Shown here one piece after another: positions 7,811 through 16,160 of a DNA stretch of 19,181 nucleotides. Positions within the stretch are counted from its first letter, which is position 1, and each line of letters opens with the position of its first letter. Both the position numbers and the translations under genes were made by a program. The notes under the pieces are model-generated. The model saw only the letters and a program-made list of their open reading frames with translations, had not been told where the DNA came from and did not search any database. The stretch is from Phycisphaerae bacterium (GTDB lineage: Bacteria > Planctomycetota > Phycisphaerae > UBA1845 > UTPLA1), in contig JAFGQA010000147.1 of assembly GCA_016935885.1 (NCBI GenBank), positions 1-19,181 of the forward strand, given 5' to 3'.

Positions 7811-9019
7811 ATGTGTAGACGTAACGCTTATTTGCTCGCTTGGTTCCTTACCCCGTTTTTGAGCTTCGGCACGACTTTGGTTCCGATCGCCTCTGCGGAA
7901 GAAGTCCTCCATATGTACGGACCACTGGGGCCGTCCCCGGCGTTCAAGGAGGCGGCAATCGTCTTCGGGGATCGCCACAAAGTGAAATTGGACGTGACCG
8001 CCGGTCCGACCAGCCAATGGCTTGACAGAGCCAAAGGCGATGCTCATCTCATCTTCAGCAGCGCCGAATTCATGATGGGAGATTTCAGCCGTGACAAGGG
8101 GCTCCAGATCGACGAAGCCTCTGTAACACCCCTCTATTTGCGTCCATCAGCCATATTGGTGCGACCTGGCAACCCCAAGAACATCCGCGACTTTCCGGAT
8201 CTTCTGAAGCCCGGGGTGAGGGTCATGGTTGTCACGGGCTCCGGGCAGACGGGTCTGTGGGAGGACATGGCCGGCAAACTCGGAAGCATCCAGACGTTGC
8301 GTTCATTTCGCAAGAACATTGTCTTCTTCGCTCCCGACAGCGGCGATGCGAAGAAGGCATGGGAGGAGAGAGAAGACATAGACGCATGGTTGACGTGGAG
8401 CATCTGGTATATGCCGGTTCGCGATCACGCAGAACACATCCAGGTGAGCAAGGACTACCGCGTATACCGTCAATGCAGCATTGCCCTGACCCAGCGGGGC
8501 AAGGCCGATCCCCTCGCACGGCAGTTCATCGAGTTTCTCATGTCGCCGGAAGCCGCCGACATCTTCAAGACGTGGGGTTGGACAACACCACCGCATGACG
8601 CCGGACCGATCACGGTCCAACAGGCCATCTGCGTCGTGTGCCGCGTAAAGGACGATGAGTGGGAGGGCAATGTCGGGATGGGCCTGGCATGTTTGAAACG
8701 GCTCGTCGACGATTACAAATTCATGGGAGTTGCGCCGGACGAGGTGCACATCAGCGCTGTCTTCCACGGTCCCGCTGCCTACTGGTTGCTGAGGGACGAG
8801 TCGTATGCCGCCTTCACCAAACGCGAAGGGCCGAACCCCAACAAGTCCATTATCCAAGAACTCACCAAGTCCGGAGTCAGCATAGAGCTGTGTGGACAAA
8901 CGCTTCGGCGAAACGGATGGAACCGGGGCGACGTACTCCCCGAAGTAAAGGTTGTAGTAGGCGCCTATCCCCGAATCATAGATCTTGAACTCCAGGGATA
9001 TGCCTATCTAAGGTTCTAA
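7811..9019 (+). CDS. Periplasmic AcfC-like binding protein fused to DsrE-like domain, copy 2
   Basis: This 402-residue tandem paralogue of the preceding gene aligns with almost no gaps and is clearly diverged. Residues 1-29 are the signal peptide (ASA before EEVLH). Residues 30-260 are the AcfC-like domain (EVLHMYGPLGPSPAF, FSSAEFMM, SVTPLYLRPSAILVRPGNP, VTGSGQTGLWEDMAG, DIDAWLTWSIWY). Residues 270-402 are the DsrE-like domain (VHISAVFHGPAAYWLLRD, GVSIELC with C361, DVLPEVKVVVGA, LELQGYAYL). It differs from copy 1 in having a CVVC motif (274-277) and C294 in the DsrE part, and Gly/Ser changes in the putative ligand pocket (YSGAEY versus FSSAEF). AGGAG sits 9 bases before the ATG. The 72-base gap from copy 1 has no clear promoter. 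The Fe-S protein gene starts 19 bases later, suggesting one transcript. Confidence 0.85.
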   Translation: MCRRNAYLLAWFLTPFLSFGTTLVPIASAEEVLHMYGPLGPSPAFKEAAIVFGDRHKVKLDVTAGPTSQWLDRAKGDAHLIFSSAEFMMGDFSRDKGLQIDEASVTPLYLRPSAILVRPGNPKNIRDFPDLLKPGVRVMVVTGSGQTGLWEDMAGKLGSIQTLRSFRKNIVFFAPDSGDAKKAWEEREDIDAWLTWSIWYMPVRDHAEHIQVSKDYRVYRQCSIALTQRGKADPLARQFIEFLMSPEAADIFKTWGWTTPPHDAGPITVQQAICVVCRVKDDEWEGNVGMGLACLKRLVDDYKFMGVAPDEVHISAVFHGPAAYWLLRDESYAAFTKREGPNPNKSIIQELTKSGVSIELCGQTLRRNGWNRGDVLPEVKVVVGAYPRIIDLELQGYAYLRF

Positions 9020-9038
9020 ACGGAGGTGGGCGATCACA

Positions 9039-10040
9039 GTGAACATTAGCCGTCGAGAATTCCTGACAAAAGCAAGCCTGGCGGGCGTGGTTGGTGCAGC
9101 GGCAAGCTGTGGTGAAAGCCGCGCAATCGCTTCCGATATGCCGCTCGTTTCGGACGATTGGGTGGGAGTGCTTGTGGACCTCACCAAGTGCAACGGGTGC
9201 CGTCAATGTGAGGCGGCGTGCCAGAGGGTGAATGGATTCGAGGCCCCTACGGACGACGCGTTGAAGGACCGGTCGATATTCTCTCAACATCGCAGGCCGG
9301 GGCCGCGCGCCTACACGACCGTGAATGAGTTTGCCGGACAAGGGAATGCTGTTGAACCGAGGCCAATCTATGTGAAGGCAAACTGCCTTCATTGCAACGA
9401 TCCAGCCTGCGTGTCCGCATGTCTGGTAAGGGCGATGGAGAAGCAACCCAACGGGGCCGTCACGTATGACGCCTGGAAGTGTATGGGGTGTCGGTATTGC
9501 ATGGTGGCGTGTCCATTCCAAATACCCACGTACGAATATGACAATGTACTGACGCCTCAGGTCCGTAAGTGCACGCTATGTTCGAACGAAGGCAATCCCA
9601 ATAAAGGTGGCATCCCCGCCTGCGTTCAAGCCTGCCCCAAGGAATGCTTGATCTACGGCAAGCGTAACGAGCTGCTTGAACGAGCCCACGAGAAGATCGG
9701 GCAGAACCCGGAGGTCTACATCGATCATGTCTACGGCGAGCATGAGGCCGGCGGCACGTCGTGGCTGTACCTCTCCGGCGTTCCGTTTGAGCAACTCGCC
9801 TTTCTGAAGGTTGACTCAGCCGCTCCGCCGCGCCTTACGGAGGTGATCCAGCATGGCGTCTTCAAACACTTCATGCCTCCGGTGGCGTGGTGCGCAGCAC
9901 TCGGCATAGCCATGTGGATGAGCAAACCCGAACGCGGGTCCAAGCCGCCGACCACGCCGTACCAGAACGAGGACGATTCCGCTCATGAGATGAGTGTGCC
10001 GACGACTGACACGCGCAAGACTGAAGGAATACTGACGTGA
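9039..10040 (+). CDS. Tat-exported 4x[4Fe-4S] ferredoxin subunit (HybA/DmsB-like)
   Basis: This 333-residue electron-transfer protein has a twin-arginine signal (SRREFL at 4-9, followed by a hydrophobic stretch), so it should fold in the cytoplasm and act in the periplasm. Four cysteine clusters follow: C51/54/57/61, C116/119/124/128, C148/151/154/158 and C178/181/195/199, the pattern of the four-cubane subunits of HybA, DmsB and NrfC. A C-terminal hydrophobic segment (about 278-295) anchors it to the membrane as in HybA. Cys24 within AASCG could be a lipidation site, but the lipobox is imperfect. Translation starts at GTG 9039, with GGAGGT at 9022-9027. Its stop overlaps the next start (GTGA). 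It should pass electrons between the NrfD-like subunit and the multihaem cytochrome. No catalytic partner is encoded in the window. Confidence 0.92.
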   Translation: MNISRREFLTKASLAGVVGAAASCGESRAIASDMPLVSDDWVGVLVDLTKCNGCRQCEAACQRVNGFEAPTDDALKDRSIFSQHRRPGPRAYTTVNEFAGQGNAVEPRPIYVKANCLHCNDPACVSACLVRAMEKQPNGAVTYDAWKCMGCRYCMVACPFQIPTYEYDNVLTPQVRKCTLCSNEGNPNKGGIPACVQACPKECLIYGKRNELLERAHEKIGQNPEVYIDHVYGEHEAGGTSWLYLSGVPFEQLAFLKVDSAAPPRLTEVIQHGVFKHFMPPVAWCAALGIAMWMSKPERGSKPPTTPYQNEDDSAHEMSVPTTDTRKTEGILT

Positions 10041-11227
10041 CTGCTCACGACCAACCTGTCCCTGTGAACCGTAGGCTGCTCACGCCCGGGGTGTGGGTAT
10101 TGCTCATCCTCATGGCGATCGGCGTCTGCTCCCTGGCCTATCGTTTCTTCTTTGGGCTGAGGGCCAGCACCAACCTTGACCAGCAGTATCCCTGGGGGAT
10201 ATGGATCGTCGCCGACGTTTCGTTTATCGCGCTGGCAGCGGGCGGTTTCACGACGGCGGCAATTGCACATATCTTCCATCGCGAGCACTACCATATCCTT
10301 GCCCGCCCGGCCCTGGTCACAGCGCTGCTAGGCTACACATTCGCCTGTGTTGTCCTTGCGGCAGACCTCGGCAGGTACTACAACATCTGGCATCCCATTC
10401 TGCCAATGTGTTGGCAGGGCAACTCGGCGCTCTTTGAAGTCGGCATGTGCGTGATGTGCTACCTCACCGTACTGTACGTCGAATTCATCCCTGTCTTCTG
10501 CGAGCGATTTATCGGCAGTCCACGGTACCCCGCGCTGGGTCGCGTCTGCGGCACCGTCAACCGCGTGGTCAGCAGAACCATGTTTGTGTTTATAGTTCTT
10601 GGAGTGGGCATATCCTGTCTCCACCAGTCGTCGCTAGGGCATGTGATGGCCCTTGTTCCCTCGAAACTCCATCCCCTCTGGTGGTCACCCATCCTTTCGC
10701 TGCTTTTCTTGATTTCGGCTGTCATGACCGGTTTCCCCACTGTGATCTTTGCCTGCCTTTTCGGCGCCTGGGCCTTGAACCTCAAACCGCCCATGCAGGT
10801 TCTCGGGAGTTTGGCCAAGTATGTCCCCTTCTTCCTGTTGATATACCTTGCCTTCAAGATCGGCGACATGCTGCTCCGGCAAAGCTATGTGCACCTGATT
10901 GGGGAACCGAGGCAGAGCACGATGTTTATCATCGAGATGGTGTTCGGCCTGGTGATTCCCTTGGCTATGTTTCTTTCCGTGCGTATTCGGAATTCACCCC
11001 GTTGGCTGGCTATTGCCAGTCTGCTCGTCATGCTCGGTGTGATTTTGAATCGGGCGAACGTGTATTGTATTGGTTACCAGCCGGCCTATACCAACAAGGT
11101 TTACTTCCCATCCCTAGTGGAGTGGGGATCGACCATCGGTTCCATTGCCGCCCTGTGTTTCCTGTGGCGTGTCATCGTGACATACTTCCCAGTGATCACC
11201 CCACTCAGCAAAGCGGAAACGGCATGA
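10037..11227 (+). CDS. NrfD/HybB-family quinone-interacting membrane subunit
   Basis: A 396-residue integral membrane protein with about ten hydrophobic segments (for example 17-38, 57-79, 92-110, 131-154, 180-200, 214-245, 262-280, 294-314, 322-340, 365-385). The opening PWGIWIVADVSFIALAAGGF and the closing VEWGSTIGSIAALCFLWRVIVTYFPV are typical of HybB, the anchor that exchanges electrons with (mena)quinone without haem. It starts with GTG overlapping the Fe-S gene stop by 4 bp and ends in an ATGA overlap with the cytochrome gene, so the three are co-translated. It forms the membrane part of a quinone/cytochrome oxidoreductase. Direction of electron flow cannot be read from sequence. Confidence 0.92.
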   Translation: MTAHDQPVPVNRRLLTPGVWVLLILMAIGVCSLAYRFFFGLRASTNLDQQYPWGIWIVADVSFIALAAGGFTTAAIAHIFHREHYHILARPALVTALLGYTFACVVLAADLGRYYNIWHPILPMCWQGNSALFEVGMCVMCYLTVLYVEFIPVFCERFIGSPRYPALGRVCGTVNRVVSRTMFVFIVLGVGISCLHQSSLGHVMALVPSKLHPLWWSPILSLLFLISAVMTGFPTVIFACLFGAWALNLKPPMQVLGSLAKYVPFFLLIYLAFKIGDMLLRQSYVHLIGEPRQSTMFIIEMVFGLVIPLAMFLSVRIRNSPRWLAIASLLVMLGVILNRANVYCIGYQPAYTNKVYFPSLVEWGSTIGSIAALCFLWRVIVTYFPVITPLSKAETA

Positions 11228-12576
11228 GCACGCGAGTCACTCCTAATCCGTACAAACGCAGCATCGTGATGTCAGTCAGACAGGCCTGCTGTCTCGCTTT
11301 GATCGTCGGCGTCCCTTCAGCTACGTTCGGCCAGCCAACACAAGTGAGCGAGCCAGCCAGCACAAAGCAGACGGCTTCAGTCACCGGGCAGTCAGAAGGC
11401 GCTGCCAGGTCGGGCGACACGCAGAAGGACTCCTCATCGCCCGCCGAGTCGAACGAGTCCGATTGCCGCCGCTGCCACTCCTGCGACAATCCCACGCCGG
11501 CGGACAAGTGCCTTCTGCACGCTTGCACTCGGAACGAGCCCCGCAAGCAGGATGCTGGCGTGCAGGATCAAGGTCCCGATGTTGTGATCCTTAACGAGTT
11601 GGAGGATGCTTACCTACCCGTGCCTTTCGACCACGAGGGCCACGCCCAGATGGCCCAGATGGCCAAGGGTTGCGTCACCTGCCATCATCACACACCTGAA
11701 GGTTGGCGACATCCCGCTTGCAAAACCTGTCATGATACATCGGTCGCCGGCACAGACATCTACAAGCCCGGCCTCAAGGGTGCATACCATCAACAATGCC
11801 TGAATTGCCACAGGGATTGGATCGATGAAAAAGACTGTGTGAAGTGCCACGTTCCGAAGGCCGGCAGACCGAAAGGCAGTGACGCGGCAACGCCATTGTC
11901 GAAGGACGACATTCTGGGGCGGCTGCACCCGTTGGGGCAGATGCACCCGCCAATCCCGGAGCCGGATACCGTGAGCTACCGTCCCGAGTCCAAGCGGGCC
12001 GAGGGATCACGGGTGACGTTCCGCCATCGGGAGCACGTGCACCGCTTCGGGCTGAGCTGCGCAAGCTGTCACCATGAGTCAAACTGCACACGCTGCCACG
12101 CACCGGAGGCGGCACAGAAGCGCCCCCCGACATCTACCGAACCCCACATGCCGTGCATCCGCTGCCACACGAGCGACATGGGTGAGCCGACCGGCAGAAT
12201 CGTCCGCAAGTGCAAGCGTTGCCATTGGCAGGAGGGTGAACCAGAACCCAAGCCGTTCGACCACGCCGTCACCGGCTGGCCGCTAGGCAGCTTTCACGAG
12301 GGCGCAGGCTGCCGCGACTGCCACACGAACCCACCGTTCGCCAAGTTGAACAACGACTGTAACGCCTGCCACGGCAACTGGAGCCCTTCGACGTTCAATC
12401 ATCGCGTGACGGGCCAGGTCCTGGATGAAAACCACGCCGAGCACGACTGCGAGATGTGCCACGCCGATAGCCGGTTTGATCGTCCGCCGACCTGCTCCGA
12501 ATGTCACAACGAGAAGGACGACGGCATCAGTTTCCCAACAAGACGCCCCGGGCCCCAGGTTCCACGCGGGCCTTGA
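11224..12576 (+). CDS. Periplasmic 13-haem c-type cytochrome (cytochrome c3-like repeats)
   Basis: The protein has 450 residues counted from the ATG that overlaps the NrfD gene; an internal ATG at 11269 gives a cleaner signal peptide (MSVRQACCLALIVGVPSATFG) and may be the true start. Thirteen CXXCH haem-binding motifs begin at C81, 150, 166, 192, 205, 279, 288, 311, 330, 363, 379, 409 and 424. The first lies in a distinctive CxxCHxC ... PTPADKC arrangement with extra cysteines (87, 96, 101). Supplementary histidines precede haem groups in F-x-H patterns (FDHEGH, FRHREH, FDHAVTG, FNHRVTG), typical of class III/multihaem cytochromes where they act as distal ligands. A Ser/Thr/Gln-rich linker (about 38-78) separates the signal from the haem region. 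It probably takes electrons from, or gives them to, the Fe-S/NrfD pair on the periplasmic side. A much longer open frame upstream in this phase overlaps NrfD and is not coding. Confidence 0.93.
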   Translation: MSTRVTPNPYKRSIVMSVRQACCLALIVGVPSATFGQPTQVSEPASTKQTASVTGQSEGAARSGDTQKDSSSPAESNESDCRRCHSCDNPTPADKCLLHACTRNEPRKQDAGVQDQGPDVVILNELEDAYLPVPFDHEGHAQMAQMAKGCVTCHHHTPEGWRHPACKTCHDTSVAGTDIYKPGLKGAYHQQCLNCHRDWIDEKDCVKCHVPKAGRPKGSDAATPLSKDDILGRLHPLGQMHPPIPEPDTVSYRPESKRAEGSRVTFRHREHVHRFGLSCASCHHESNCTRCHAPEAAQKRPPTSTEPHMPCIRCHTSDMGEPTGRIVRKCKRCHWQEGEPEPKPFDHAVTGWPLGSFHEGAGCRDCHTNPPFAKLNNDCNACHGNWSPSTFNHRVTGQVLDENHAEHDCEMCHADSRFDRPPTCSECHNEKDDGISFPTRRPGPQVPRGP

Positions 12577-12690
12577 CCGGGCCGGGCCTTTCCCGTCCGC
12601 CCATCTCGGTGGCCTGCCGCCGAAGGCCGAGGACGACAAGAGGGGCCGAAGTCCACGTCGGATTGGCAGGCCGTTTCACGTGTGCGGGCA
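12577..12690. other. Downstream of the cytochrome gene
   Basis: This is GC-rich non-coding sequence. I see no hairpin followed by a T-run, so the transcript end of the eight-gene block is not visible; the palindromes of R2 just beyond may serve instead. Confidence 0.35.
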
Positions 12691-12845
12691 CGGGTCTGTG
12701 ACACTTCCGGCGGCATTCGAGTCTGGGTGCCACGGGCGGCTTGTCCGCCCGTGCGGTCTCTCTGGTGGGCGCATGGGGCATACACACTGGCAGGCAAGCT
12801 GCCAGTGGCACGCGCCTAAACTGTCACGCACCCTGCGGGCACCGG
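12691..12845. repeat. R2 dispersed repeat, copy B
   Basis: This is a direct repeat of 939-1095. Here the first hairpin is perfect: CACGGGCGG (12731-12739) and CCGCCCGTG (12745-12753). The second is CACTGGCAG (12785-12793) and CTGCCAGTG (12799-12807) with loop GCAAG. The conservation of the second stem in both copies, with changes mainly in the loop, suggests that the structure matters or that the copies are young. Confidence 0.75.
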
Positions 12846-12966
12846 CGAACAAGCCGCCGGTGGCGTCCACACTGCTCAAACAGCAAAACACTTCACGGTT
12901 GGATGCACTTGTGGCACCGCCGCCAAAGGCGGTGGATTCGCGGGCTTTGGCGCCCGTGCCACAGTC
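12840..12966. repeat. Cluster of further GC-rich hairpins related to R1/R2
   Basis: Three more inverted repeats follow R2: CACCGGCG (12840-12847) with CGCCGGTG (12855-12862), CACCGCC (12915-12921) with GGCGGTG (12928-12934), and GTGGCA (12911-12916) with TGCCAC (12957-12962) closing over the latter. The stretch GGCTTTGGCGCC followed by GTGCCACAGT (12943-12966) is shared with the middle of R1 copy A (200-222), so these elements form one mosaic family. Confidence 0.55.
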
Positions 12967-13000
12967 GCAGGCAGGCGTGAACTGCTCTGGCAAGACGGGC

Positions 13001-13230
13001 TTAACAGCACAGTCGCGCTTCAGTTTTGAGTGATGAAGTCTCCGGCGAGATCGCTTCAGCCGGGCGCCCCTGAGCCGCGGCCACGTAGGCCCGCACCACC
13101 TGAATCACGTTGTGAAACAGAAAGCAGAAAGCGAACTGGGAGATGATCGCCTCTGGCGAGCAACCGATCAGGGCTTCCGGCCCGAGCACTTCAGTCACCT
13201 ATTGGAACATACGCTCGATGTCCCAACGGC
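13001..13230 (-). pseudogene. IS4-family transposase C-terminal remnant
   Basis: Read on the minus strand from 13230, the sequence encodes GRWDIERMFQ, a TAG stop, and then in the same frame VTEVLGPEALIG, SPEAIISQFAFCFLFHNVIQVVRAYVAAAQ. This is the conserved end of IS4-type transposases, where the catalytic Glu region (Y/W-x-I-E) is followed by a helix ending near VAAAQ. The TAG stands where the family usually has a second Gln (CAG), a one-base nonsense change. The N-terminal bulk with the first two catalytic acidic residues is absent, cut off exactly where R1 copy B begins. It is inactive, and marks past mobile-element activity at the right flank of the respiratory gene block. Confidence 0.7.
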
Positions 13231-13336
13231 CTAGCAGCCCGTGGTAAAAGGGAAAACAGCGGTTCGGAAACGCCATTCCTGACCGTGAAAACCACCGGCG
13301 AGACGCCGGTGCCACAGTTTTGCCACGGGCTGTTAG
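13231..13336. repeat. R1 dispersed palindromic repeat, copy B
   Basis: This is the direct repeat of 135-240. The terminal inverted repeat is longer here: CTAGCAGCCCGTGG (13231-13244) and CCACGGGCTGTTAG (13323-13336), 13 of 14 positions matching. The inner hairpin is CACCGGCG / CGCCGGTG around AGA (13293-13311). It abuts the truncated transposase on one side and ends 29 bases from the speA stop on the other, where its stems could end speA transcription. Confidence 0.75.
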
Positions 13337-13365
13337 ATGGCAGCGATCAGAGGCCGCCCTGGGCC

Positions 13366-15303
<1,938 letters not shown>

Positions 15304-15543
15304 CGGCGCGACGACCTCATGCAACTGTCTGTTCTCAGCGGCCGGACGGGAGATCTCGCCCTCGCCAACGGCCTCAGGCCTGCCGGGATCACGACCACAG
15401 CAACTGCGGAGGGCACACTATCAGAGCAGTACCTGCAGGCTGCGTCAAGAAAGAGGCCGCGCTCGCGGCGTTCATCGGGTCCGTGCTTAGCGGTGTGGCA
15501 TGGGTAAGCGGAGCCGCCAGCGGCGGCGGCGCTTACCCGTGGG
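15304..15543. other. Upstream region of speA
   Basis: This non-coding region between speA and the repeat array should hold the speA promoter on the minus strand. I found no convincing boxes, operator or riboswitch in it. Confidence 0.35.
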
Positions 15544-15868
15544 CACACAACGCTGGGCCGAGAATCCCTTCCAAAGCTTGGCCGAGAATCCCTTCCAACG
15601 CTGGGCCGAGAATCCCTTCTCGGCCCGTTGTGTCGAGCTGTGGGAGAGGATTCCCGCTGGAAGCGGATGCGAGAAGGGATTCTGGCACCAGCGGAGAGAA
15701 GCGGATGCGAGAAGGGATTCTCGCACCAGCGGAGAAGGGATTCTCGCGCCAGCGGGAAGCGGATGCGAGAAGGGATTCTCGCACCAGCGGGTCGAGCTGT
15801 GGGAGAGGATTCCCGCTGGAAGCGGATGCGAGAAGGGATTCTCGCACCAGCGGTTCTCGCACCAGCGG
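15544..15868. repeat. Dense tandem and inverted repeat array
   Basis: Eight copies of a 13-base core lie in about 275 bases. Three are in one orientation (GAGAATCCCTT at 15560, 15584, 15608; 24-base period). Five are in the other (GAGAAGGGATTCT starting at 15671, 15709, 15732, 15767, 15830), usually within AGCGGATGC-core-CGCACCAGCGG. A 63-base block at 15632-15694 is repeated at 15791-15853 with one mismatch. At the switch of orientation there is a perfect hairpin, GGGCCGAGAA (15603-15612) and TTCTCGGCCC (15617-15626), flanked by ACACAAC (15544-15550) and GTTGTGT. The several frames open across it are repeat artefacts with no family resemblance. Confidence 0.85.
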
Positions 15869-15900
15869 CCGTGTGCATCCATTCCAGTCCGTTCTCACGG

Positions 15901-15941
15901 GTAATGAACGACCTGCCCCCGTGGGGCGTGTCGCTCGTTAC
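15901..15941. other. Long stem-loop in the speA-lptF gap
   Basis: GTAATGAACGA (15901-15911) pairs with TCGCTCGTTAC (15931-15941) apart from two non-Watson-Crick positions. Inside it GCCCC (15915-15919) pairs with GGGGC (15923-15927). It could be an RNA structure or an isolated palindromic element. No T-run follows. The remaining sequence to 16160 shows no gene; it must contain the promoter of the lptF-like gene. Confidence 0.45.
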
Positions 15942-16160
15942 TCATGCCACGCCGTTTGAGCGATAAGCGCGTACTCGGTCGGGGGGTGCTTCTCAAGACC
16001 GGTGACACCCCTGACGAGAGTCGGAGGCCCTTTTCGGCGGGCTGAGAGCCAAGAACTGGAGGCTTAAAGCTGGTGGCTGATGGGCCTCTCGCCTTGACGG
16101 CCCAAGGCGCGCCCCTAGACTGTCCCCGAGATAGCCATCGGCCTCCTTGAGAACGAGGAC

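Noticed and set aside
6527..9019. Molybdate or sulfate ABC importer binding proteins
   Set aside because: No permease or ATPase gene is adjacent, and the DsrE-like fusion is not found in ordinary importer components, so import is not the preferred reading.
10447..11223. Long in-frame extension upstream of the cytochrome gene (709 codons in total)
   Set aside because: It overlaps the NrfD/HybB gene in another frame and its translation has no family character; the cytochrome begins at the ATGA overlap or at 11269, where a signal peptide starts.
15544..15868. CRISPR array
   Set aside because: Units are palindromic, occur in both orientations, spacers are irregular and partly repeated, and there are no cas genes.
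15483..15966. Several overlapping open frames in the repeat array, with repeated EKGFSHQR-like peptides
   Set aside because: All frames on both strands stay open because of the repeat period and base composition; no start site or family similarity supports a protein.
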